Assembly (NCBI GenBank): GCA_947579605.1 | Contig: OX388312.1 | Span: forward strand, 24,823,313 to 24,887,312 | Direction of reading: 5' to 3' | DNA length: 64,000 nt | From: Athripsodes cinereus | Lineage: Eukaryota; Arthropoda; Insecta; Trichoptera; Leptoceridae | Position numbers and translations under genes: made by a program | Notes under the pieces: model-generated | What the model was told of the DNA's origin: nothing | The model's database searches: none | What the model saw: the letters and a program-made list of their open reading frames with translations, nothing else | Shown here: positions 12,366 to 24,609 of the stretch, one piece after another | Layout of the letters: each line of letters begins with the position of its first letter | Position numbering within the stretch: the first letter of the stretch is position 1

Positions 12366-13100
12366 AGAGAACGACTTAGGTACCTACATGATATCCTAGC
12401 TGCCCCGTTACTTATAAAAGATTCCGTGATGAAATAAACTGTTATTTTCTTATAGTTAATATCACAATCTACTTCAATCTTCTCCACCTGTACAAAACAA
12501 GTGAAGTTTTAAATCTAAAAATAATAAAAATCAAACAATTTTCAATTAAATCCAACACACCATCGTCCGATATTTTACCTGCGGACAATGATTTTTTTAA
12601 ATCCTTCGAAAGCACTTTTATACGAGTAGGTAATATATTTACAAAAACATTGTCTCCACAACCATAAGTTACTTTCGATATCATTTAAAAAATTGATTTT
12701 TGTTTGATTTTGCGCATTAATTAAATTTATTCTAGGTTAATAAAAATGTAAAATAATTTACGATAATTCCCTTTTCTAGTTGAATATAAATGCAACAGTA
12801 TTAAGCAGCGTTGTCTGGTTCGTAGTAAAGGATTTTCCTTTAAAGGCCGACATCGCAATCCTTGTGAGATAAAACATAGCAAAGTGATATGCGTTTTGTA
12901 CATTGGAATTAATAATAATAATAATAACTTACTTCGCAACAATTTTTTTTCAAAGTTTTGCCTTGGAATAAGGTGTGAACACGTACGACGAAGAAGCATA
13001 ATACCCTGTGGTGATCCTTGGTAGAGGAATAGAACTTACTTTTTATGGACTAATTATGTCGATATTTTATTGACTCTTATGAACTGGTATAGGATAATTT
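12366..13100. other. Non-coding, nothing recognised
   Basis: AT-rich DNA with two minus frames (12469-12684 and 12727-12999) that have no recognisable domain. An (AAT)n run lies at about 12909-12925. Confidence 0.45.
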
Positions 13101-13195
13101 CATCATTGTGAAGCTTCACTTTACATTTGCCTGATGATGAGAGCGGAAGGTCTTGAAAGCCGGCTCGCAAAAATAAATAAAGTCAATAGTGGACT
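13101..13195 (+). repeat. Possible retroelement tail with a TGATGATG...GAAAGCCGG-type end
   Basis: CCTGATGATGAGAGCGGAAG, then GTCTTGAAAGCCGGCTCGCA and AATAAATAAAG, recalls the TGATGATGG--G-CCGAAACG block at the ends of some Penelope-like and other insect retroelements. Identification is by resemblance only. Confidence 0.25.
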
Positions 13196-16099
13196 AACTA
13201 CATATTGTGTTTCATTTCAAAAATAATATGATCTTCCACCAAGAACCGTCGGTCGATAAATTAAACTTTATCATCGTTGTGGAAAAAATGCATCCATAAC
13301 AAAATCACGCAATCGATAATGTTTCTAAAAAAATTGACCGAAAACCATAAAAATGTATGACACATAATATAAAAGAAGTGGATTTTGGGCAATGAAAATG
13401 AGATCGGAAAATTAAGTATATCGTAGTTTAAGCAGAAAATCTGTATGAATAAATGAAATTCAATAGGTATAAGATTTTCGAAAAAAAAATAATGATAGCA
13501 TATTTGAATATAATGCTTGTGATTATAGGTTTATAAATTTTCTGAAACCATCGGCATCAAAATGAAACCTTAGTATATCACAAATCAGTATGTAAAAGTT
13601 GGGATATATTTGAGATGTAATCAAGTTAATTATGTACAACTACTAATGAAATAAAATTGATGGTTTGTGCTGATACGTTGGAAATTAGACACTAAATGAT
13701 ATTTCATTGAATATTATGTTCGTTTCTTATGATGAATGAATAAAATATTAATATGTTTAAAAAATAATCATAATTATTTTGACTGAGAATATAAGTACGT
13801 TTATTGAAAATTTTATACGAACTTGATCTGATATTGTGTACCTACATCTGTAATTTACTTATGTAACTATATATACCTATACTCGTATACCTAACTCTAA
13901 TTTATTATGACATTGCTAAGTATACACAAATTCAATACGTACGGTGTAAAGAAAATTGTTGTTCTCAATCAATTAAGTGCATTATATTGACTTATGGCAT
14001 TATAAAAACCTCACTTCATTGCATAAATTTGGTTGAGAGTTATAACAATTTAATATTATTGTACAAGTCAATAAAACATAGGAAAGCCTTGGTATACTTA
14101 ATAATATATTAAGTATGTAATTACAAGTTTAAAAGCCGGGCTACAAGGATGATGTGTGGATCATAAATAATACGCAATATTGCTTCGAGATAAAATAAAA
14201 ATAAACACTTCCTAATCTGGTTGCCTTATTAAGAACCTATTAAATTGGCAAATAGTTAAATTAGCAAGAAGAGAAATAAACAATTCATATGTACGGTGTC
14301 TTAAATTAAATATGTAGATACTAATGCTTATATAAGATGATTGATATTAATATGAGTTGTAAGACAATACATACTTTATTATAATGGTAAGAACTTAAAT
14401 CAATAATTAAAAAATATTATGTTAAAAGAACTTGAATAATTTTTAGCGGTACACGTTAACCCGGTATATAAATTTCTATGTTAAACATATTATGAAGAAG
14501 GCAATACTAGGCACATACATTAATTACTATTCACTTTTCTCCCAGTTCTAAAAAAAATATCTTTCAAATAGGACAATCAGTAAATTTCCTGTTCCCTTCA
14601 TCCTATTGTAAAAATTGAGACGTCAGATGAATAGTATCAGTATGTCTCATAACTTAGTTTAAGGATATTTGTCGTTTATTTAATTTTATCAGAATAGAGT
14701 GGAAGATCTATCTATTCCAGGAATTCCACAGGAGAACAAATACAATTACTCATGTTGTTTATTAAAGAATAAAAGCGGTAAATAATAACTGCTTGATATG
14801 TAATATAATACCTACATTTATGAAAATGGAGACCACACGATATCACGGGCAGTCAGAGACAGGGTTCAGTAAGGCATATACTTTATTCCCAAGAAGAATC
14901 TGGTAACAAATCATACAGATAATGAGATAAGGCAATGGAATCCAAGTCATATGTGGTTTGTCGTGATCTCTTGGAGGCAGTAGGTACATATTGTAGTCAA
15001 ACATATACCTCTATCTCTGTATAAACAAGAGATAGTATCATTATCAACATATTCAGTATAGAAGTCCATACTACTTATCATTCAAAACTACAACTCTATA
15101 ATTTTTAGTATTTTTACTTAATTGAAATAATTTTACGTGTTTCATTCATTTTCTTCTTCTTCTTCCAACCTGATACTCAAGTATCTCTGAAGCAAAATCA
15201 GCTATATGTAACTAACTCAATTAAAAGCTCTTCGTCTTGCGCTGAAAACAGTTAAGTAATCTTTTGGAATTCTGTTTATTCTTTAATATTTATTAACCTG
15301 TTCTATTGATAATAGTTAGTAATTGAAGTTAGCATTTTATTGAATCCATACTGGAAGACGCATTCAAATCAAAGTAAATAAATACATTAATTTTTTGACT
15401 TCTAAAAATTATGAGTACCTACGCTAGATGCAATCCAATTATTTACAAAGTATATATATGAAAAGTAATCAGTTATAATTTTGTGTACTGTTTTATAAAT
15501 TTGATATAGACACAGATATTTTGTATTTGTTTACCTTGGACAATTAGGTCAAATTATGAAGTAAAGTTACAATAATACAAAAGAATAATGGAAAGTCTGA
15601 CTTCCGATTATTAAAATTAGATTGTTTGAATTAGAAACAATATCTTTTAATAACATCTCCACAGTGTGTGACATATAAAAATATGTTCTCACTATTATAA
15701 TAATAGTAGAACTCGTTTATATTGGTACAAAGAAGATAGAAGGCAGTACAAGATGTCATTCAACTTTTCCATCATTAAGGTGTGTAACAGCGATGGTGAT
15801 AGCGACATCTGGTGACAAATGGTTTCACGATAATATTTCAACTGTTACATCAATTTAATTTCAACTTTGAATGTCAAATTATTTCATATTCAGTTATTAT
15901 TATGTTATTATTCAGCTATATTATGTGTGTGTGTACCAACTAAACATCTGATTCGGCAACGTAATAAATACAATAAATTATAAAACCATGTATATAATAC
16001 TGAATAAAACTTAACAAATTCTATGTCATTGTCAGTATGTTCCTGTTAAACTCAACCCCAAGCCATAACAAATTTAATTGGTTACTTCTAACGTTCCAT
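13196..16099. other. Non-coding, nothing recognised
   Basis: Low-complexity AT-rich sequence without recognisable genes, large inverted repeats or tandem arrays. Confidence 0.5.
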
Positions 16100-16325
16100 G
16101 AACCAAATGTTCATGGAACTGGTATCCCACCCTTTTCTATAAGTTTTTTAGGGTTCTGTGAAAGGCAAGTGTTCGAAGAATTAAAGACATTTTTCATCTT
16201 AACAAGCGATGTGGTTTTCCACGCATCCTGAATGTTTCGATTTTGTTGGCACGGAGAGGACGACTTGCATGTTTATTAAATACATGCAGTTGCTCTGTTG
16301 GCTATCTTACGTGATGGTTTAGTAG
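16100..16325 (+). repeat. GTGATGG-tailed SINE-like family (family G), sense copy
   Basis: The copy starts near ATCCCACCCTTTTCTATAAG and runs through GGCAAGTGTTCGAAGAATTA, GCATCCTGAATGT and GGCACGGAGAGGACGACTTG. It ends in GTTGGCTATCTTACGTGATG. These blocks occur in the same order in the copies at 27.5, 35.8, 36.1, 50.0, 54.7 and 61.2 kb. The small frame 16037-16231 partly overlaps this repeat and is not a gene. Confidence 0.65.
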
Positions 16326-16439
16326 AAGAACCTCTAACGTTTACTTCAAATATGTATTTAAAAGAATCCTGTTTAAAAAAAAATATCAGTTTACCAATAG
16401 TACCAATAAACAATGTAGGTACTTTCGTTTTTCTATAGA

Positions 16440-16640
16440 TACAACTCTATCACGTCATATTCCACAAGTGGGGTAGCCAGCAGACAAACTGCATGTAACA
16501 GCCAAAAATCCCATCAGAAGTTAGGCAACATTGTGTATAAATATTTTTATATTTCATTTTTATCATTTAAATAAACAACGTGCAAGTTGTCCTCAATGTG
16601 TCAACAAAATTAAAAACATTCAGTTTCAAACATTCTGAAT
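16440..16640 (-). repeat. Family G SINE-like copy, reverse, interrupted
   Basis: ATCACGTCATATTCCACAAG, TGGGGTAGCCAGCAGACAAA and CTGCATGTAAC at 16449-16500 match the reversed 3' half of family G. After about 75 bp of unrelated AT-rich sequence the family resumes at CGTGCAAGTTGTCCTCAATG (about 16578). This suggests an insertion inside the copy. Confidence 0.55.
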
Positions 16641-17867
16641 ATCTCAATTGCAGATAGGTATATTTATAACAAACCACGACAATCGTTTATGAACCTAGGT
16701 ATATAAAAAAAGAATTATTGATATGTTGCAACAAAGTTATTATTAATCTAAAATATAAATTTAATATCATCAATAAATTCGAACGGGCGTTATAGTTTAT
16801 TTAGAATAAACAATCGACAAACACGTGGGCGTCGAATAAAATATACGAACACATTCAAGATAAATAATACAGTAGGTATACAATAATACATCAATATAAT
16901 ATTATGTTAGTATACCTAGTGAGTTAGTTATCCACAATATAATATAATTCACCTAGTACATTCCTCCTTATGTTGATTTACGAATTACAATTATTGTCTT
17001 ACCGTATTAGACAAGGATAGTAGTAGACGCTGTTAAGGGGAACCAAACAGGGGAGTGAAAGAGATAATATTACGCAAGATTTTGTAATAATTATTTTATT
17101 GGAAGGCAGTAGGCACCTACATAGTTACTGATGATGCTCCTATGCCTATTTGAATACTATACTATATATTTGAAGTATACCTATTTTATATTGAGATGAT
17201 CCATTAGAATGTTCCGGATATAAAGAACAAGCCATTATTTTAGTGAGAATCTATCTGGGTGGGAATATATGTAAATAGTTTTAAAGGATATTAATATTAT
17301 CTACATACACTTTTAAAAAGTATCAAATGATAAAACGATTTATTTTCAAGAATAATCAACGACGGCTTATCTGTGAAATTTAAGTTTCATCAAATAATAA
17401 AGCTATAATTTACAAAGTTATGCTTGTTATTACGGCGACGCCATTTTAACAAAAACGAGTGGACAGAAACCAAACCCAATAATATGTTGTTACAATATCT
17501 TCAATCACATCAAAAACTTGTCTGTGAGAACAATTATAATAATATTTCAGTTTTCGTGTGAAAATAATTTTATCCAGCGACTTAATAGTCAAAATTAATT
17601 TTGTGATACTATTTTTGGCGACGAATATTATTTACAATCAAGTTATAAGGCATTTAAACAAATAGACACGAAACCCAATACATTCATATCATTTCGTATT
17701 ATCAATAACTCATTCTATGAAATATGATATGTCTTTGATCCAACAGGATGTTTGTTACTCAATTAATTAACGAAAAAATATTGATGTAGGTATTACATAA
17801 TTTATTTTTAGTTAAAAAAAAAGATTTTCTACAAAATATGAAAATATAATGTGGTAATTAAATGCTT

Positions 17868-18057
17868 TAAAGATAGAGGGAAGACGGGGAGTTGGCAGAA
17901 AGCAGATGTCCTGACTGCGCAACATTAGAGAGTGAGGAACCGGAATGAGGACAGTGGATGACCTGTTCAGAGCAGCACACGACAGGGAGGTTTTCGCTGG
18001 AGTGATCGCCAACGTCGGGGGACCTGACATGGCACAGAAAGAAGAAGAAGTAAATGC
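17868..18057 (+). pseudogene. LINE C-terminal fragment (DLFRAAHDRE...VIANV type)
   Basis: The plus strand encodes RRGVGRKQMS, LRNIRE, GMRTVDDLFRAAHDREVFAG and VIANVGGPDMAQKEEE, ending in a GAAGAAGAAG tract. A related fragment of the same family is at 35,530-35,700. It has stops and no upstream reverse-transcriptase body, so it is a 5'-truncated relic. Confidence 0.6.
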
Positions 18058-19798
18058 TTGATATTTAACAAGTTTTAGTAAATAATATCTATTTTGATCT
18101 ATTATAAACTGGTCCACTTACCTCTATATCCTTAGTTTTTAATATTTCTTTGTGGTTATAAGTTCGTAAGTAATTGTGAGAGGCTTTTACAAATTATGTC
18201 TACGTCTATTGGCGTTAGAAAGATATTTCTAATATTCACACATGTTCTTTGATTCACATACCGTTTTGACAGATACAAATTAACACGTCTCGAGAGTAAT
18301 ATAGTATAATGAGTACTACCGCGAGGTAATGACGGTAATGTGTGCAAAATTTAATTAAAATTCCTACTATTTCATACAGCTTTATAATGGCAGAAAGATG
18401 TGACGGTTATCAGTTAAAATAATTTCACAAGGACCGTCAACATGAAATACATGAAGGTTTATTAGCAACTAACAAAAGATTGCACAGATCTGATTTATAT
18501 GAATCGATTTATTTTAAGTCAGCGTCATTAGAGCGCTCAAAGGGATGCTGGTGAAACCTATTCCACATCATTGAGTTTTGCTTCGTATGAGATGTTGTTG
18601 ATCATTGATGGAAACAGGTGAAATGTCTACAGTTTTAATAATAAAATTTATTATAATAATTAACCATTCATCAAACGATTCCAACTGGCTGAGCGATACT
18701 TGAACAATAATTTATCACATTACGTCGTGATTGCATTGTATTTGAGAAGATGAATGTAGTACCTTAGAATGCGTGCATAATGGAAAAGAAAAGGGCACCA
18801 CTTTGATGATTGCGAAACGAATAGAAGATGAAGTGTTTGCACATAACATATAATAATACAGTATAATGCTTGCATGTTTTTTTAAGTATTTATGTAATTC
18901 GATAATATGGTAAATACTTTCAAGATCTATCCATCAAATTAAAAACGAAATTAGAACTCCACCAAAAAAAAATACTGTAGAAGATAATAACAATAATTCT
19001 GAAGGAATGTGTATAATTTTATATATATTTTATTCTAACGAATTACGACGTTCTCACAGTTGCATAATATTAAGGTATTCAGTTTGTCATAACTAAAAGA
19101 CCTGCATCATGGTTTGGTATGTAAAATGTAGGCAGAATCTTGACGGGTATCATCCATACCTGGCTGGCTAACTGCAATGTAATATGTTATATCCTCATGT
19201 ATAATCTTATGCTTTCACAATATGAAATAAGTAAAATAATTTTATGAAGTTCACGCATACAAAGGTGGGTCATTAGTTACATTGTCGTTGGTTATTATTA
19301 TTATTATGTATCACGGTTACTCTCAGGAGAACATTACAAAGAATAATACAATGCACTTCTTCATCAACACAAAAGATCCAACAACTGCAATACATACATT
19401 TACAATGTGAATGGATGGACACGATGCCAGTACTGACGTAAGTACTTACGAGTACATTTTGCAAGTTATTCTGTATCACCATCACCGTCATTATAATTTA
19501 TTACTAATAATTATTAATTTCACGAACTTGAAAGAATCACTTTGTCAAAACTATAGAATAATACAGAGATGAGCATGAGATAGCGGTTCTCAGAAAATTT
19601 ACGAATTGACAAAACAACAATGCTTTATAAAAAAAATAAAAGGAGAGAATTTTGAATATTTCTTCGATAGTCATCAAATGTTTGAATAAATTATGCGTGG
19701 AATTAACAATACAAAAGGATGTTCATTCTATCTGATGAACAGAATCAGGACAAAAACAGATTACCTACTTTCTGATGAAGGACGTACAATATAAATAA
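18058..19798. other. Non-coding, nothing recognised
   Basis: AT-rich region 3' of the minus-strand repeated-exon gene. I looked for a continuation of that gene on the minus strand and found none that I recognise. Confidence 0.45.
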
Positions 19799-19799
19799 T

Positions 19800-21871
19800 T
19801 TATTTAATTTTCTTTTCTAATGGGATGGCATTGTGCCCAGCTTGCTGTTGTCCCCTTTTGTCAGATAAAGACTCCCCAGAATTCATCTTATCTAGGGCTG
19901 TTTGCACTCTGCAATTTGATATTTGCAGAGTCTTGCAAAACATTGTACGACAAACTATAGTACGGCACAGTTTGTAGCACCGTGAAAAATTTCTATTGGA
20001 TTTTTCAGTGGTACACACATATCTTCGTTTGACGGGCTGGCAAGATACTTGTGCAGCTATATACGCCGTTTGAGCATCATAAGATTTTAGCTCCCAAAAC
20101 CTGTCAAACTCTTTACGCCTGTCTTCTTCTGGAATATCCACACATTTTTTGGTGCATTTGCAATCAACATTTATAAAGCTCTTGTGCTCTTTTTTATTGC
20201 CCTTATAATCATAATAGGGCTTGTTGCTATTACGGCAAATCTTGTTGTTGAAACGAGTAATTCCATGTTTCAGGCTCCTTCCCTTGCGTGGCCTACCCTC
20301 GTTACGTTGTTCAGTTTCCTGAAAACATTACGAAAAGTATGTGTCAAAAAACTGTTAAAATAAACAATAATATTTATATACAAATGGTCTATTTAATGCA
20401 TCGTTAATCATATCCATATTCTGTAATTGATAAAATAACAATTATTTTAGATAGGTTGTTTAGTTTGTGAATGCACGAAGCAAGAGGTAACTAAATGTAT
20501 AGTTATACATACCTCAACTTCCACCACCTCTGTCGATGTGGACGTTCCATTTATATAATCATTATTAATTATATCCATATTCTGTAATGATAAAATAACA
20601 ATTATTTTAGATAGATTGATTAGTTTGTGAATGTACGAAGCAAGAGGTTACTAAATGAATAGTTATACATACCACAACTTCCACCACCTCTGTCGATGTG
20701 GACGGTCCATTTATATAATCATTATTAATTATATCCATATTCTGTAATGATAAAATAACAATTATTTTAGATAGATTGATTAGTTTGTGAATGTACGAAG
20801 CAAGAGGTTACTTAATGAATAGTTATACATACCACAACTTCCACCACTTCTGTCGATGTGGACGGTCCATTTATATAATCATTATTAATTATATCCATAT
20901 TCTGTAATGATAAAATAACAATTATTTTAGATAGATTGATTAGTTTGTGAATGTACGAAGCAAGAGGTTACTAAATGAATAGTTATACATACCACAACTT
21001 CCACCACCTCTGTCGATGTGGACGGTCCATTTATATAATCATTATTAATCATATCCATATTCTGTAATGATAAAATAACAATTATTTTAGATAGGTTGAT
21101 TAGTTTTTGAATGTACGAAGCAAGAGGTTACTAAATGAATAGTTATACATACCACAACTTCCTCCACCTCTGTCGATGTGGACGGTCCATTTATATAATC
21201 ATTATTAATCATATCCATATTCTGTAATGATAAAATAACAATTATTTTAGATAGGTTGATTAGTTTGTGAATGTACGAAGCAAGAGGTTACTAAATGAAT
21301 AGTTATACATACCACAACTTCCTCCACCTCTGTCGATGTGGACGGTCCATTTATATAATCATTATTAATCATATCCATATTCTGTAATGATAAAATAACA
21401 ATTATTTTAGATAGGTTGATTAGTTTTTGAATGTACGAAGCAAGAGGTTACTAAATGAATAGTTATACATACCTCAACTTCCACCACCTCTGTCGATGTG
21501 GACGGTCCTTTTATATAATCATTATTAATCATATCCTTATTCTGTAATGATAAAATAACAATTATTTTAGATAGGTTGCTTAGTTTGTGAATGTATGAAG
21601 CAAGAGGTTACTTTACGTATAGTTATACATACCTCAACTTCCGCCACCTCTGTCGATGTGGACGGTCCATTTATATAATCATTATTAATCATATCCTTAT
21701 TCTGTAATTGATAAAATAACAATTATTTTAGATAGGTTGCTTAGTTTGTGAATGTATGAAGCACGAGGTGACTGAACGTTTAGTTTTACATACCACAGCT
21801 TGCAATGGACGCAAGTCTTTTTTTAATCCCTCAATAGCCAAATGAACAAGGTAGCGTGCGCGTTTCGACAT
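19800..21871 (-). CDS. Spliced gene with eight tandemly duplicated 69-nt exons; conserved uncharacterised insect family, C-terminally short
   Basis: Predicted exons on the minus strand, all phase 0: exon 1 21794-21871 (ATG, 26 codons); eight 69-nt exons at 21633-21701, 21473-21541, 21313-21381, 21153-21221, 20993-21061, 20833-20901, 20673-20741 and 20513-20581; a 39-nt exon 20382-20420; and a last exon 19800-20318 (172 codons, TAA). If all are joined the product is 395 residues. Each 69-nt exon is preceded by ATTACAG, followed by GTATGT, and encodes a 23-residue repeat that starts NMDMINNDY and ends EVVEVV or a close variant. The last exon has basic GRPRKGRSLKHG, Cys motif CKCTKKC (its residues 53-59), FDRFWELKSYDAQTAYIA and KSNRNFSRCYKL, MFCKTLQISN and DKRG. 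From memory this order resembles the N-terminal part of a large uncharacterised family in insects and cnidarians, usually followed by a nuclease-like region absent here. AATAAA overlaps the stop. Expression is unproven. Confidence 0.6.
20421..21793 (-). repeat. Tandem array of 160-bp exon+intron units
   Basis: Period is 160 bp (marker TCTGTAATGATAAAATAACA at 20581, 20741, 20901, 21061, 21221, 21381 and 21541). One-base-longer versions flank the array near 20420 and 21701. Each unit is a 69-nt exon plus a 91-nt intron; the outermost introns are 92 nt. Copies differ by only a few bases. Variants at the ends (K for M at repeat position 2 in the first two copies; I for M at position 4 in the last three; T for P in the last copy) flank a more uniform centre, as expected from unequal crossing-over. 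Confidence 0.9.
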
Positions 21872-22600
21872 TATTTTATGCAAACGTTTTATATTATTGA
21901 AAACGGTACACGCTTTTACACTTTAAGCACGAAAATAAACTTTTTTCTAATGAAAGACCGCTTTGAACACGTGGAATAACAAGCAGAAAAATAAACACTT
22001 CCTGACGCTTTGAAACCATAGAACGAATGAATGTTCGAGCTGTCAAAATCCATAGACATTACACTCGCAAGACAGCCAACATTAGATATCAACAATCTGC
22101 ATAAAACGTGAATGCGGCATGGCTGGTTTCTGTTGATCGTGTGAACACGCGGCGACTCAAGTATAACAATGATTACGAACTGTGGTGTCTAGTTCGGACC
22201 AAGTTTTGATCCTTTATACGATCAATAGAAAACGACCAGAGAGCATGGACGGTTTCTGCGATTTATAAGAGTATCGATGTTGACAGTTTGTGCGTTATGC
22301 AGAATACTTACAAGCAATGCTGGTCGTTTTCTGTAGTGTACATTATGATGAATTATATTTTTGGCATAGACCAGAGTACTTTATTTGCTTTCTACAGAAT
22401 GCATTTTGATTAAGTGGCGATCACTGTTTTTTTTGTACGCAATTTACGGGAACATTTTGTATGAAATGTTGCTTGGCTGTTCTTAGAAGAGCACTCATTA
22501 GACTTTTGTCTGTTCGATGCTGGTTAAATCTCATTTTATACCTATTTGTGGATTGGCTGTTTTCTGCATAACTATGCTCAATTATTTATAACATTTAAAG
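21872..22600 (-). promoter_or_regulatory. 5' flank of the repeated-exon gene with a recurring TGG-CGTTTTCTG-like motif
   Basis: Upstream of the ATG on the minus strand. The plus strand carries related words: ATGGCTGGTTTCTG (22119-22132), CATGGACGGTTTCTGC (22244-22259), TGGTCGTTTTCTG (22321-22333), TTGGCTGTTTTCTGC (about 22553-22566), and an inverted GAAAACGACCAGAG (22228-22241). They could be binding sites or sub-terminal repeats of a transposon that carries the gene. Purely a motif observation. Confidence 0.25.
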
Positions 22601-24402
22601 TACAATGAACAAATTGGAAGGCAACAAGATAGACAAATGATTTTTTGTTTTGAACGAGATGTTCATTTTCAATACAATTTTTTGCATTTGTGAATTTATT
22701 CTAGTTTTATAACTACAAATTAAAATCACATATTATAAGTGACAGCACGACTGTGGGTTTGAGTTGGTGAACAATCGTTAATTTTTAGACCTTTAAAATT
22801 AATTATACATCGCAGTATGTAAGTAAATCAATACTTACATCACATACGGCATAATATAGTACATAATTCAAACATAATGTTACAAGCTTAAGAACAACTA
22901 TTAATAGCTCGATTAATTAATAAACAATAATTCATTTCGGTACGGTATTCTGTTCCAAACAATATTTTCCCAACAGCCTACAAATCGATTATATTGATAT
23001 TGTTTGTGTAACCTTTGATGTACCTACTCAAAACCTACTTCGGATAATAAATATTAGACCTACATGATATCACGATAGAGAGAGAAGGTTGCATTCAATT
23101 CATGTAACCCTGTTACTAGATAATGTGTTTTAGTTGTAAAAGCATCCGATACATTTGAAAACTTTTGATACACTTTCTTGTTACGCATGTCTTAATTATA
23201 TTATTCTGAATAATAAAATTAAATGAATACAGAACTACAGAAGTGAATGTCTGATCCGCTCCTTGCTTCTATGTGCTACAAATTTATGATATATATATAT
23301 ATACTATGTGATAGATCACAGGACATAAACCGCTCATCAATAATACAATTCGAATTATTCAAGTCATAGACACATTTGCATTTAATACATAGACCTGTTT
23401 TCAAGATAGATTACATGTTTTATTTTATTTATTCACGTTTGTATGTGAAATGGATATAAAGAAATAGATCTTCAAAAAAGTTGAAATATATCGTGGAAAC
23501 ACCTGGGTGTTCTTTGAGTTTAGTCAGTATGTAAGTTTACATTATTGGGAATCATAATGTGAGACTTGATTTGTTTCTATTTTGGCATCGTAGAAATACG
23601 TGTCTTATCTTATCAATTGAATATTGTCATGGGTAATTTAAACAATTTCCAAAATGGAAAAATAAAATTCACTGATCTTCTTTGAACGAATGACAGGAGG
23701 AAACATAATAATAGTGTGTAGGTGCCCACATTTGTAGGCGAATAAATAATGAACCAAGATAAACATTCAAACAACAAAACTACCAAAGCCAGAATAACCA
23801 GTATCTCCTTAATGATTCGTGGCGGCTTTGAATGCTCCAGTGCTCAGTGGGGTATCCGAATTTTCAAAATACTAGATAATTTCTCTTCTCGTCTTTCATG
23901 TGTTGTGTGAAAGAGACAAGTATCATAAAATAAGATAGACGATATAAATTTTAGATATCAATTTGTTTGTATTAATATTTGTGGTAGTCTTTAGTGATTG
24001 TAAAAGCTGTAATTAATTCTTACGATGTTACATTGTTTAATAGATCATCGTATGATTATGTCATTCTGTCCATGTAGTTATATCGTTCGCTACTAAACTA
24101 AATCATTATTTTATTTTTCAACATTCCTGCTCGTGGAAGAAGGTGTGTGTGCGGAGAGTTATGGTTAATGACGGAAATTCTTTTAACAATACATACACCA
24201 AATACTTACAGATAAATCATCATATAAAACATAAGTAGAAGTAATAAATTCGATATATATATAGAAGTTTATATAAGAAAATAACGCCCTATTGTTCGAC
24301 TAAATATTTGTTCATTCCATTTGCATCAGCTTTTTCTTTCTCATGGCCTTTCATTCCCGTCATCTGAGGTTGGCCTTCCTGGTTCTCGTCTCCAAGTACT
24401 CT
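22601..24402. other. Non-coding, nothing recognised
   Basis: AT-rich sequence with no recognised gene. A (TA)n run lies near 23290-23303. Confidence 0.5.
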
Positions 24403-24609
24403 ACTGAGAAAAAATACTCACAACGAATCATTGGTACGTACTATCAGATTAGGACCAGAGATAGTACAAACGATTCGTTAGTACGAATCTATAATATTTA
24501 CCTATCGCAAACAAGTCGTTGGTACAACCAACAATTTGTTTGCGAAAAGTTAATATTATAGATTCGTACAAATGATCCGTTGTGAAATTTCGTTAGTATT
24601 TTTCTCAGT
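24403..24609. mobile_element. Hairpin MITE, 207 bp
   Basis: The sequence runs from ACTGAGAAAAAATACT at the left to AGTATTTTTCTCAGT at the right, and is close to a perfect palindrome throughout. ACGAATCTATAATATTTACC left of centre mirrors GTTAATATTATAGATTCGT right of centre, and CGCAAACAAGTCGTTGGTA mirrors CCAACAATTTGTTTGCG. No coding capacity. It overlaps part of a 72-codon frame that is not a gene. Confidence 0.8.

Noticed and set aside
16037..16231. 64-codon plus frame with protein-like composition
   Set aside because: It runs into family G repeat sequence, and the same blocks elsewhere in the window are not open.
20421..21793. Regularly spaced direct repeats that could suggest a CRISPR array or a simple satellite
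   Set aside because: The unit is 160 bp with no variable spacers, and every unit keeps splice signals and an open 69-nt exon in phase with flanking exons. The genome is eukaryotic. An exon-intron array explains it better.
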